Below, in pieces: positions 37,287-46,852 of a stretch of DNA of 64,000 nt. The stretch spans positions 1 to 64,000 of the forward strand of contig NZ_JPWH01000007.1 of the NCBI RefSeq assembly GCF_003326755.1, given 5' to 3'. The stretch comes from Thalassospira profundimaris (lineage in GTDB: Bacteria; Pseudomonadota; Alphaproteobacteria; Rhodospirillales; Thalassospiraceae). Made by a program: the position numbers and the translations under genes. Each line of letters starts with the position of its first letter. Positions within the stretch are counted from its first letter, which is position 1. Under the pieces are notes generated by a model. The model worked only from the letters and a program-made list of their open reading frames with translations, had not been told where the DNA came from and did not search any database.

Positions 37287-38465
37287 ATGACCACCCTTGC
37301 AATGGGCGCAAATGCCCCGCTTCCTTCGCTGACATTCGCGCTTGATGTTCTGTTGCCCCAGGGGGCGGGAATTGATGTGACGGCGTTGCAGCTTTATGCC
37401 AATGGCAAAGTGCGCGGCGACGGTGACATGTGCTTTTTTAATCAAAAAACAATCGGCGGCGGCGCGGTGTCCCTGTCGATCAGTGCCGACAAACAAAGCT
37501 TTGCTTTTGACCTGGCAAAGGTCGGTTCTGATGTTGATAAAATTGTTGTCAATGCCACGCTGGACAATGGTGCCTTTTCGTCTGTTCGCGATTTAAAAAT
37601 TGTCACGTCAGATGGCATCGAAATGCCGGTCGATACATCCGACCGGTCCGAAGCAGCCCTGATCCTGTGCGAGATCTACCGGCGCAATGACCAGTGGAAA
37701 ATTCGCAATGTCAGCCAGGGATTTAATGGCGGATTGCAGGCCCTGGCTGAACATTTCGGTGTCGAGGTTGCAGCACCAGCCGCTGCACCTGCTGCCCAGG
37801 CCAGCCCCGCACCAGCCGCAAAACCGGCCTCGGTGCCCGAAACGCCGCGATCGACTGTCAACCTTTCCAAGGTGTCGCTGACCAAACAGGAAAGCACGAT
37901 TTCGCTGAAAAAGGCTGATGGCAAATTTGGCCGTATCCGGGTCAATCTGAACTGGAACCAAAAGCCAAAGCCGGGCGGCTTTTTTGGCATGGGCAAGCGG
38001 AGCATCGACCTTGATCTGGGCGCTTTTATTGAATTCCAAACTGGTGAGAAAGGTGTTGTCCAGGCGCTTGGCAATTCGTTTGGTGATTTGAACAATATGC
38101 CATTTACCAAACTGATGGCCGATGACCGCTCAGGCACATCAACCGATGGTGAATGGCTGGAAATCAATGGTGATGCGTGGCCGTCTTTTCGGCGGATTCT
38201 GATTGTCGCTTTCATTTACGAAGGTGTCGCCAACTGGCAGGAAACCGATGGTGTTATCCGGATGATGGTGCCCGGCCAGCCGGAAATTGAAGTGCGCATG
38301 AACGAACTTAGCACCAGCAGAAAAGACGTGATGTGCGCCGTTGCCCTGTTGGAAAATGACAATAACCAGATCCGCGTCAGTCGCGAGGTCCGTTTCTTTA
38401 ACGGTCACGAACAGGTTGACCGGGCCTATGGCTGGGGACTGGCATGGCGTGCGGGCCGAAAATAG
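37287..38465 (+). CDS. TerA-like protein with two TerD-type domains
   Basis: 392 residues from ATG 37287 (AGGAGA upstream); an in-frame start at 37209 would sit inside the terminator. Domain 1 (about 1-170) is a TerD-type fold in which the usual acidic DLDAS and GDNRTGAG motifs are degraded (TFALDVLLP, ISADKQS). An Ala/Pro linker follows (about 172-200). Domain 2 (about 203-392) is TerA-like, with IRVNLNWNQ, a GGFFGMGKR insert, SIDLDLGAFIEF and WLEINGDAW. It is likely a scaffold or membrane-proximal partner of TerD proteins. First gene of a unit that continues into the terY genes 39 bases downstream. Confidence 0.85.
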   Translation: MTTLAMGANAPLPSLTFALDVLLPQGAGIDVTALQLYANGKVRGDGDMCFFNQKTIGGGAVSLSISADKQSFAFDLAKVGSDVDKIVVNATLDNGAFSSVRDLKIVTSDGIEMPVDTSDRSEAALILCEIYRRNDQWKIRNVSQGFNGGLQALAEHFGVEVAAPAAAPAAQASPAPAAKPASVPETPRSTVNLSKVSLTKQESTISLKKADGKFGRIRVNLNWNQKPKPGGFFGMGKRSIDLDLGAFIEFQTGEKGVVQALGNSFGDLNNMPFTKLMADDRSGTSTDGEWLEINGDAWPSFRRILIVAFIYEGVANWQETDGVIRMMVPGQPEIEVRMNELSTSRKDVMCAVALLENDNNQIRVSREVRFFNGHEQVDRAYGWGLAWRAGRK

Positions 38466-38504
38466 CGCCCGTCTGTCGATGTTTATCAGAGAAAGGTTAA
38501 GTAC

Positions 38505-39146
38505 ATGAGAAGACTTCCCGTATACCTGTTGCTTGATACGTCGACATCCATGCGCGGCGAGGCGATCAATGCCGTCCGTGACGGGCTGGACCTGCTGGTC
38601 AGCACCTTGCGTCAGGATCCTTATGCGCTGGAAACGGCATATTTGTCCGTTATTACCTTTGATACCTCCGCAAGCCAGGTTGTGCCCTTAACGGAACTGA
38701 CCGAATTCCAGGCGCCCGACATCGACGCCAATGGGGCAACCTCGCTGGGCGAGGCGCTGTCGCTGGTTGCAAATTGTATCGACCGCGAGGTTCATAAGTC
38801 GGATATGGATACCAAGGGCGACTGGAAGCCTCTGGTTTTTCTGATGACGGATGGCGCACCGACCGATAGCTGGGAGAAAGGCCTTGCCGCGTTTAAGGCC
38901 GCAAAGCCGGGCCTGGTTGTCTGTTGTGCGGCGGGCCCGCGCGCCGATACCAAAGTTCTGGAGGCGATTTCCGAGATTGTGGTGACGCTTGATACCGCCG
39001 ATAGCGCCACGATTGCCTCCTTTTTCAAATGGGTATCGGCATCGATTACCACCTCGTCGCGCAAAATCGATCAGAACAGAAATGATGTTGACGGTGTTGA
39101 TGAACTTCCACCGACACCGGCGGGGGTCAATTTAACGAAATCCTGA
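38505..39146 (+). CDS. TerY-type vWA-domain protein, copy 1
   Basis: 213 residues, a single von Willebrand A domain. The MIDAS motif is complete: DTSTS (residues 8-12), a Thr in GATSLGEAL and Asp in FLMTDGAPTD. TerY proteins bind metal through MIDAS and are proposed to link Ter proteins with phosphorylation. Its first 17 bases are identical to those of copy 2, so the two genes are recent tandem duplicates. Part of a TerA-TerYx3-PP2C-kinase unit. Confidence 0.9.
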   Translation: MRRLPVYLLLDTSTSMRGEAINAVRDGLDLLVSTLRQDPYALETAYLSVITFDTSASQVVPLTELTEFQAPDIDANGATSLGEALSLVANCIDREVHKSDMDTKGDWKPLVFLMTDGAPTDSWEKGLAAFKAAKPGLVVCCAAGPRADTKVLEAISEIVVTLDTADSATIASFFKWVSASITTSSRKIDQNRNDVDGVDELPPTPAGVNLTKS

Positions 39147-39191
39147 TTCTGATATGGCCGGAATTCAAGGGGCTGATTTGAAAGGACGAAC

Positions 39192-39827
39192 ATGAGAAGA
39201 CTTCCCGTTTATATCTTGCTCGACACGTCAGGCAGTATGCAGGGTGAGCCGATCGAAGCGGTGAATTCTGGCATGGAAACCCTGATCGGGGCGCTGCGAC
39301 AGGACCCTTACGCCCTTGAAACGGTTTATATGACCATCATTACCTTCGATGCCGAGGCAAAAACCATTTTGCCGCTGACAGCATTGGAAGATGTGGTTCT
39401 GCCCCAGATTACCACGCCGCGTTCAGGCCCCACACATATGGGGCTGGCACTGGAAACACTCGGCAGGCAGGTCAGTTCCGACATTATCAAAAGCACGGAT
39501 GAAGCAAAGGGCGACTGGGCCCCTTATTTGTTTGTGATGACCGATGGCAAACCGTCGGACACGCAGCTTTATCAGGAACAGTGCGCTGCCATGCGCAAGC
39601 TGGGCTTTGCCAATATCATTGGCTGTGCGGCGGGGCCCAAGGCACGTGAAGATGATCTCAGGCCGTTATGCGATCATGTTTTGCGTCTTGATACGATGGA
39701 TGGCAGTGCTTTTTCCCAGCTTTTCAAATGGGTATCCGAGGTGATTGCGTCGGGCAATAAAAGCCTGGGCAGCAATGCTTCGGCAAAATTGCCGCCACCG
39801 CCACCGGAAATCAATGTGGTATTGTGA
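39192..39827 (+). CDS. TerY-type vWA-domain protein, copy 2
   Basis: 211 residues. MIDAS DTSGS (residues 8-12), Thr in SGPTHMGLALE and Asp in FVMTDGKPSD are all in place. Shares RRLPVYxLLDTSxSMxGEPI and LRQDPYALET with copy 1. Ends in a Pro-rich tail. The stop overlaps the copy 3 ATG (TGATG). Confidence 0.9.
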   Translation: MRRLPVYILLDTSGSMQGEPIEAVNSGMETLIGALRQDPYALETVYMTIITFDAEAKTILPLTALEDVVLPQITTPRSGPTHMGLALETLGRQVSSDIIKSTDEAKGDWAPYLFVMTDGKPSDTQLYQEQCAAMRKLGFANIIGCAAGPKAREDDLRPLCDHVLRLDTMDGSAFSQLFKWVSEVIASGNKSLGSNASAKLPPPPPEINVVL

Positions 39828-40888
39828 TGCGAAAGTTCCCTATTTTTCTGGTCATTGATGTTTCGGAATCAATGGCCGGTGACGCATTGATCGAACTTGA
39901 AAACGGGATGCGCCAAATCACGGCGGATCTGATGACCGACCCTTATGCGCTGGAAACGGCGTGGCTGTCCGTTATTGCTTTTGCCGGACGCGCCAGAACG
40001 TTAACCCCGTTGACCGAATTGCCGGAATTTGTCCCGCCGCATCTTCCCATCGGGGGCGGGACCGGCCTGGGTGGGGCACTGGTGCATCTGATGGATGAAA
40101 TCGACCGGAATGTATCGGTAAACACCGCCGGGCAAAAAGGCGACTGGAAACCACTGGTTTTTTTAATGACCGATGGTGTTCCGACAGATGATGCCGAACC
40201 GGCCGTGCGCCGCTGGAAACAAAGCTATGCGGACCGTGTTTCGCTGGTGGCGGTTTCGATTGGCGGTGGCGGTGATCATGCGGTTTTATCGCAACTGACC
40301 GACGATATTATCCCCTTTGATGATACGGCAGAGGGCGCGTTTAAGAAATTCATCATGTGGATCACCAATTCGGTCAAAAGCTCAACCCGCAGTGTGACGG
40401 CAGGGGGCGGGATCTCGCTTGCCAAGATGGGGGATGATGTTTCTGGCGGGGCGTCGGGCGGTTTGCCGTTCGAGGCCGTGGACGACCGCTATGCTGTTTT
40501 TGTCGGGCGCTGTGCCAAAAGCAGGGCACCCTATGTTGTCAAATATGAACGCCATTTAAACCAGATCGGTTCGCAGGACCCGCGCCTGGCAGAGCTTTTC
40601 CAAAGGCGGGATTACCTTTTGAAGGCAGCCGTACCGGTGCAGGAGGATTATTTCGAGCTGTCAGACGGCTCGCGTTCCGAGGCCAGTGTCAGTTCCGTTC
40701 AGCTTATCGGGCAGCCCGATTGCCCGCATTGTCATGCGCCCTTTGGTATGGCGTTATGTGGATGCGGCAGCATTCATTGCGTACAGGGTGATGGCCCTGC
40801 AATCTGCCCCTGGTGTGGCAAGACCGGCAATTATGGCGTTTCAGACGGGTCGGATGGCGGCTTCGAGATCGAGCGGGGCCGGGGATGA
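39827..40888 (+). CDS. TerY-type vWA protein with C-terminal zinc ribbon, copy 3
   Basis: 353 residues from ATG 39827, set by its one-base overlap with the previous stop. The vWA domain (about 1-195) has a complete MIDAS: DVSES (11-15), GGGTGLGGAL and LMTDGVPTD. A long extension (about 195-353) ends in a Cys-rich ribbon with CPHCHAPFGMALCGCG and ICPWCGKTG, likely binding one or two Zn2+. The kinase at the end of the operon has a similar ribbon. Overlaps the phosphatase start by four bases. Confidence 0.9.
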   Translation: MRKFPIFLVIDVSESMAGDALIELENGMRQITADLMTDPYALETAWLSVIAFAGRARTLTPLTELPEFVPPHLPIGGGTGLGGALVHLMDEIDRNVSVNTAGQKGDWKPLVFLMTDGVPTDDAEPAVRRWKQSYADRVSLVAVSIGGGGDHAVLSQLTDDIIPFDDTAEGAFKKFIMWITNSVKSSTRSVTAGGGISLAKMGDDVSGGASGGLPFEAVDDRYAVFVGRCAKSRAPYVVKYERHLNQIGSQDPRLAELFQRRDYLLKAAVPVQEDYFELSDGSRSEASVSSVQLIGQPDCPHCHAPFGMALCGCGSIHCVQGDGPAICPWCGKTGNYGVSDGSDGGFEIERGRG

Positions 40889-42780
40889 ACCGAAGCCCGG
40901 AGCAAAAGACTTACGAGGATATTGCCTTTCGGTTTTTTGTCACAACGCTGTGCTGCAATGGATGTCGGGTGCCGTCCAGTATTCCCGACGGGCTGGAAAA
41001 CCTAACCGAAGAAGAATTGACGGTTTTGGCCTATCTTCAGGAGGTGTCACGGGAACGTTCCATCATTGCCGATCCGGAACCGGAGGACGACGATCCTGCC
41101 GTGGCAGACTCATCCTTCGGAGAAATGGAACAAGAGGAACCGGACGAACAGCGCGAACGGCACGAACAGGACGAACAGAACAAAACTGTGGCCGATCCTG
41201 TAACGCCGGAGCCTGAAATAATTGACCAGCCAGCGACAAGCGCCGAAGAGAACATGGCGATAGAGGGCAACGATGCGCTTGATGGCGAGGAAACACCCGC
41301 CGTGGCCTCGGACGATGAAACAGACACCTCGATACCGTTAAACGCTTTAGCAGTGGAGAGTGCAGCGCCACCAGCTGGCGAAGCGAATGGCGATGCCGCC
41401 TGTCATCAGAAGTCGCATAACGCGTTACCTGCGGAGGACAATACCGTGATCAAAGGGCCGGGTGGCATCGTGAAAACGGGTCTTGAGGAATCCTATTCGG
41501 AACCGGAGCGCATTAATCTTAAGAACGGCCGGTCCCGTCAGCCCTATGAAACAGTCATTCAGGGCTATTCCGGTATCGAGATCACCGATGATGGCGGCAC
41601 CGGTTTGTCGATTTCGCCAGACGGTAACGTGTCGGGACATGACATTCAGGCAGGTGAATACACCCTGTTTTTGAAAGCCGTCAAACAGGGCGAGCCGGTT
41701 GTTATTCGTGCGCGTTTGTCGATCATCCCGGATCCCCGCGATTTGTGGAAGACGATAGCGTCGGACCAGAATGCCCCGATGGCAAAGCCGGACCAGGATT
41801 TCGATTGTCAAACCGGCGAGGGCCTTGTCATTGCTGCAAGCAAGCGGGGGCGCTCCCATGCCCAGGAGGGCAAATATCGGGATGACGATTTTCGTATTCG
41901 GGCCGACACAGATACTGGCTGGCATATTCTGATTGTCGCGGATGGCGCGGGGTCTGCCGATCTTAGCCGTGAAGGCAGCAGGATCGCGTGCGAAACCGTT
42001 ATGGAAGCCTTGCCAGCACTTTTGGCAGAAAAGGTAGATCCCTGGCTGGAGGAAACTTTGGTGCGTTATGCGGCCGACCCGGATGCCTGGGCGACCGAAG
42101 TGCGCTGTGATTTGCTTTACCCCGTCCTGCCGGAGGCCGCCCTGAGGGCCGCCCGCGCGATCGAGGACAAAGCTGCCGAAATCAAACAGGATCCATCGGC
42201 GTTTTCGACAACCATTGTCATTGCGATTTGCCGCAAGGTGGCGGATCGGTGGTTTAGCGCCAGTTTTACCGTCGGGGATGGCGGTGTCGCCCTTTTTGAT
42301 GCCAAATCCGACAGGGTTACTGTGATGTGCCGGGCAGATAGCGGTGAATTTGCCGGTCAAACGCGGTTTTTGGCATCAACCGAGTTCCGGGACCCGCATG
42401 CTGTTATGGGGCGCGTGTTTGTTGATCTGTGCGACAGTTTCACGGTTCTTGCCGCCATGACCGACGGTATCACCGATCCCAAATTCCCGACCGATGCGGC
42501 CTTTGCCAATGCCGGAATTTGGGCGGATTTCTGGACCAATGATCTTTGCGCGCAGGTTGACCTTGATGCGCATAACGACGCCCTTGAAGATCAAATGATG
42601 GCCTGGCTTGATTTCTGGTCGCGCGGGAACCACGATGATAGAACCATCGCCCTGATGGTGCCAAAGCAGAACGAACAAACGCTCGCGACAAAGAAAGCCG
42701 TTGCCGAACCTCAGGAAGGTCAGTCCCCGAATTCTGCGGCACAGGATGGGACAGACGGTAATAGGGCAGACGCGCCATGA
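40885..42780 (+). CDS. PP2C-type Ser/Thr phosphatase with acidic linker
   Basis: 631 residues from ATG 40885, which overlaps the TerY stop (ATGA). Residues 1-60 hold a Cys cluster (LCCNGC, 23-27). Residues ~60-190 are Glu/Asp-rich and low in complexity. Residues ~205-282 look like a small beta-sandwich/cadherin-like domain (TVIQGYSGIEITDDGGTG...QAGEYTLFLKAV). The PP2C domain spans ~315-605 with metal-binding VADGAGS (351-357), FTVGDGGVALF, MTDGITDPKF and DDRTIALMV, all intact. It should reverse the action of the adjacent kinase on TerY/TerD partners. The N-terminal half is unusual. Confidence 0.88.
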   Translation: MNRSPEQKTYEDIAFRFFVTTLCCNGCRVPSSIPDGLENLTEEELTVLAYLQEVSRERSIIADPEPEDDDPAVADSSFGEMEQEEPDEQRERHEQDEQNKTVADPVTPEPEIIDQPATSAEENMAIEGNDALDGEETPAVASDDETDTSIPLNALAVESAAPPAGEANGDAACHQKSHNALPAEDNTVIKGPGGIVKTGLEESYSEPERINLKNGRSRQPYETVIQGYSGIEITDDGGTGLSISPDGNVSGHDIQAGEYTLFLKAVKQGEPVVIRARLSIIPDPRDLWKTIASDQNAPMAKPDQDFDCQTGEGLVIAASKRGRSHAQEGKYRDDDFRIRADTDTGWHILIVADGAGSADLSREGSRIACETVMEALPALLAEKVDPWLEETLVRYAADPDAWATEVRCDLLYPVLPEAALRAARAIEDKAAEIKQDPSAFSTTIVIAICRKVADRWFSASFTVGDGGVALFDAKSDRVTVMCRADSGEFAGQTRFLASTEFRDPHAVMGRVFVDLCDSFTVLAAMTDGITDPKFPTDAAFANAGIWADFWTNDLCAQVDLDAHNDALEDQMMAWLDFWSRGNHDDRTIALMVPKQNEQTLATKKAVAEPQEGQSPNSAAQDGTDGNRADAP

Positions 42781-44267
42781 GTATTGTAAATTTGACATCG
42801 GAAGGCGGGAAGCCTGTTTCTTTTGTCGATGAAGTGATTGCTTCCGGGGCTATGAAAGATATTTATGTCAGCCCTGACAAGACCTATGTGGTCGGCTTTT
42901 TCCGCGATACCCAGGACGCGACCCTGAAGGAACGTCTGCGCGAAATTACCACCCGGTATCGCAGCAATCTTTTTGACAAGGATAGCGGCGATTTCTGGAA
43001 GGATTATTTTTGTTGGCCGACAGATACCGTTGAACATAACGGCCGGATCGGGGTTGTCGTGCCGTTTTATGCGTCGGATTTTTTCTTCCAGTACGGAAGT
43101 GTGAAAGACGATATGCTTAAAATTCGTGGCAAGGACAAGGAAGGGAAATGGTTTGCCTCGGCCTCCAACCGGGAAAAGTTCCTTGATCCGCGCGAAAAGG
43201 GCAACTGGCTGACACATCTTCAAATCTGTTTGTCAATTTCGCGTGCCGTGCGGCGGTTGCACATGGCGGGCCTGGCGCATTCGGATTTAAGCTATAAAAA
43301 TGTTCTGGTCGATCCGACAAAAGGCAAAGCCTGCCTGATCGACATTGACGGGCTGGTTGTGCCGGGCAAGTTTGCGCCCGATGTTGTTGGCACGCCCGAT
43401 TTCATCGCGCCCGAGGTCATTGCAACGCAACATCTTGACAGGGAAGACCCGGCACGGGTTTTGCCCTCCCGCACGACGGATCGTCATGCGCTTGCTGTTT
43501 TGATTTACATGTATCTGTTCTTTCGCCATCCCCTGCGCGGGCGCAAGGTGCACGACCCGGATGCGACGCGTGACGAGGAACTGAGCATGGGAGAGCGCGC
43601 TTTGTTCATCGAGCATCCTACCGATGACAGCAACCGGGTCCGCCCCGAGGACCTAAGGCCCCAGTCGCTGCCGTGGGGGGACCCGGCCCAACGCCCCTAT
43701 ACAATGGCGGGTCCGCTTTTGACCGAACTGTTTGACCGCGCGTTTATTGCGGGGTTGCATGCGCCCGAAAAGCGCCCCTCTGCGGCCGAGTGGGAAAGCG
43801 CGCTGGTGCGCACGATGGATATGATACAGCCCTGTTCGGCGGGCTGCGACATGGGCTGGTTCGTGTTTGATAATTCGCGTGCCCCCGTATGTCCGCATTG
43901 CGGAACGGCCTATCGGGGTAAGTTGCCGGTGCTTAATCTGTATTCAAGCCGGACAAAGGGCAGCTTCCATGCCGATAATCACCGTGTCATGGTATGGGAT
44001 GGGCAGTCGCTTTTTCCCTGGCATGTCAATCGCACGATTTTCCCCAACGAGCATCTTACCGCCGCACAAAAGAAAAGGGTGGGCTATTTTCAGATGCACG
44101 AGGGTGACTGGTACCTGGTCAATGAAGCAATGCCGGGCATGAAAAATGTTTCAACCGGTCAGGACATTGCCATCGGGGACCCTGTGAAACTTGAGGAAGG
44201 GTTGCAAATTTTGTTGTCCGCCGAGGAGGGCGGGCGACTGATTCAGGTGCAGATGGCCGGGGTGTAA
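42777..44267 (+). CDS. Protein kinase of the TerY-phosphorylation triad
   Basis: 496 residues; its ATG overlaps the phosphatase stop by four bases. Eukaryotic-like kinase fold with catalytic loop HSDLSYKN (168-175), a DIDG in place of DFG (189-192) and activation/APE segment GTPDFIAPEVI (205-215). The Gly-rich loop is weak, with GAMKDIY near residue 25. Next is a zinc ribbon (CSAGCDMGW...CPHCGTAYRG, about 353-383), then ~110 residues whose pattern (WYLVNEAMPGMKN, IAIGDPVKLEEGLQILL) suggests an FHA-like beta fold. Vwa-PP2C-kinase triads are the described signalling partners of Ter systems. Last gene of the unit. Confidence 0.88.
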   Translation: MSIVNLTSEGGKPVSFVDEVIASGAMKDIYVSPDKTYVVGFFRDTQDATLKERLREITTRYRSNLFDKDSGDFWKDYFCWPTDTVEHNGRIGVVVPFYASDFFFQYGSVKDDMLKIRGKDKEGKWFASASNREKFLDPREKGNWLTHLQICLSISRAVRRLHMAGLAHSDLSYKNVLVDPTKGKACLIDIDGLVVPGKFAPDVVGTPDFIAPEVIATQHLDREDPARVLPSRTTDRHALAVLIYMYLFFRHPLRGRKVHDPDATRDEELSMGERALFIEHPTDDSNRVRPEDLRPQSLPWGDPAQRPYTMAGPLLTELFDRAFIAGLHAPEKRPSAAEWESALVRTMDMIQPCSAGCDMGWFVFDNSRAPVCPHCGTAYRGKLPVLNLYSSRTKGSFHADNHRVMVWDGQSLFPWHVNRTIFPNEHLTAAQKKRVGYFQMHEGDWYLVNEAMPGMKNVSTGQDIAIGDPVKLEEGLQILLSAEEGGRLIQVQMAGV

Positions 44268-44299
44268 TCCTGTTGTCTTTTCTTTTTCATTGATCGCGA

Positions 44300-44707
44300 T
44301 CATATCACGTTCTTTGTCCGAGAGAGTTGCGCTTCAATCGCGACTTTATCAAGGACGGAAAGAACATTGATGATTTTGCCGTCGCGATATTCATAAAAGA
44401 CGTTTTCGGCAAATCTGATTTTGCGACCATTGACGGAAAGGCCGAGAAATTCGCCTTTCGGAGTGCAGTCAAACATCAGGCGACTTGCAACCATCGGGGC
44501 CTCACAGGTCAGGGTATAAATGTTAAAGCGCAAATCGGGGATTTGGGCATAATCGTTTTCCAGCATGGCGCGGTATCCGGCAATGCCCAGCGCGCGGCCA
44601 TTATGGGCGGCATCTTCATGTACGAATTTCCCCAGATTATCCCAGTCCTGATTGTTCAGACAGCCGATATACTGGCGATAGAGACGGGCAAGCTCACTCG
44701 GTGTCAT
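44300..44707 (-). CDS. SnoaL-like / ester cyclase NTF2-fold protein
   Basis: 135 residues. The cone-shaped NTF2-like fold of SnoaL polyketide cyclases and ester cyclases: LARLYRQYIGCLNNQDWDNLGKFVHEDAAHNG at the N-terminus (in pattern), then GIAGYRAMLENDYAQIPDLRF and a C-terminal YRDGKIINVLSVLDK. Function in this organism is unknown; such small proteins act as hydrolases, isomerases or carriers. Convergent with the kinase gene and divergent from ldh, so not part of the Ter operon. Confidence 0.75.
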   Translation of the reverse strand: MTPSELARLYRQYIGCLNNQDWDNLGKFVHEDAAHNGRALGIAGYRAMLENDYAQIPDLRFNIYTLTCEAPMVASRLMFDCTPKGEFLGLSVNGRKIRFAENVFYEYRDGKIINVLSVLDKVAIEAQLSRTKNVI

Positions 44708-44722
44708 GGCATATCCTTCTGA

Positions 44723-45802
<1,080 letters not shown>

Positions 45803-45826
45803 GGTCGATGGTCCTGTAAATTTTCA

Positions 45827-45851
45827 ATATGTGAAATTATATTTCACATAT
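45827..45851. promoter_or_regulatory. Perfect palindromic operator before the esterase gene
   Basis: 10-bp arms atatgtgaaa/tttcacatat with a 5-base spacer, A/T-rich, 39 bases before the esterase ATG and 25 after the ldh stop. Probable binding site of an unidentified regulator; the gene for that regulator is not adjacent. Confidence 0.6.
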
Positions 45852-45889
45852 AGCAATATCAAAATCATTGATCCCGGGAGAAAGGCCAA

Positions 45890-46813
45890 ATGACAGCCGG
45901 ACCAAGGCCCATGCCAACGGAAGAAGGGATACTGGCCTTTCATAAACAGGCAGAAGCATTTTATCCGCCAGATGCTGTGAATGCCGGTATTGAGCAGCAA
46001 CGCGCATGGTATGATGCGTTGTGCGCCAGCTTTAATCCGCCAGACCCGGCAGGACTAACCTTTGAAGATGGCGAGATTGCCGGGGTGCCGGTGCGCTATT
46101 TCCATCCATCCGCGCAAAAAACCGCCTGTTGCCTGCTTTATTTTCACGGTGGCGGCTTTGTTGTTGGCTCGCGCGACAGCCACCATGCCATTTGCGCCGA
46201 AATAGCCGAATTTTGCGGGGCAGAGCTGATTGCGGTGGATTACCGTTTGGCCCCCGAACATATCTGGCCTGCCGCATCGGACGATGGTTATGCCGTGCTG
46301 TGCGCCTTATTGCGGCGCGGGCACCGGGCGGTGGTGATGGGTGATAGTGCGGGCGCCAATATTACCGCCGGTTTGATGGTGCGCGCGCAGCGCGATGGCC
46401 TGTGTGACAGGATTGCCGGGCAGGTGTTGTTGTATCCTGCCCTGGGTGGGGATATGACATGCGGGTCCTATGTGGAAATGGCACAGGCACCGGGCTTAAC
46501 GACGCAGGATGTGCACTATTATCGTGATATTTTGCAAGCGCCGGAAAATGATGCGGTTGCACATCCGTTAAAGGCAAATGACGTTTCAAACCTGCCGCCA
46601 GCTTATATATCCGCCGCCTTTTTTGACCCTTTGCGTGATGATGGCCGCAATTATGCGGCAAAACTGGTGCAGGCCGGGGTGAATGTGATTTACCGCGAGG
46701 AACCGCAAATGGTGCATGGCTGGCTGCGTGCGCGCCATATGAGTGACGGCGCGCGTGCTGGCTTTGATCATTTGTGCCGGGCGGTTGCGGGATTTTGCCA
46801 AGCCGGACCGTGA
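45890..46813 (+). CDS. Alpha/beta-hydrolase esterase (HSL family)
   Basis: 307 residues. The oxyanion-hole motif FHGGGFVVGSRDSH (about residues 85-98) and nucleophile GDSAGAN (about 151-157) are those of hormone-sensitive-lipase-type carboxylesterases, with catalytic Asp in FFDPLRDDG and His in MVHGWLRARH. Cytoplasmic, no signal peptide. Substrate unknown, probably short-chain esters. GGGAGAAAGG ribosome site. Preceded by a perfect palindrome. Confidence 0.88.
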   Translation: MTAGPRPMPTEEGILAFHKQAEAFYPPDAVNAGIEQQRAWYDALCASFNPPDPAGLTFEDGEIAGVPVRYFHPSAQKTACCLLYFHGGGFVVGSRDSHHAICAEIAEFCGAELIAVDYRLAPEHIWPAASDDGYAVLCALLRRGHRAVVMGDSAGANITAGLMVRAQRDGLCDRIAGQVLLYPALGGDMTCGSYVEMAQAPGLTTQDVHYYRDILQAPENDAVAHPLKANDVSNLPPAYISAAFFDPLRDDGRNYAAKLVQAGVNVIYREEPQMVHGWLRARHMSDGARAGFDHLCRAVAGFCQAGP

Positions 46814-46852
46814 CGACAGGGTGTCACGGCCCGGTTTGCGCATATGTCACAA

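Noticed and set aside
45827-45851. CRP/FNR-type site
   Set aside because: The TGTGA and TCACA halves are nine bases apart, not six, so a standard CRP dimer would not fit.
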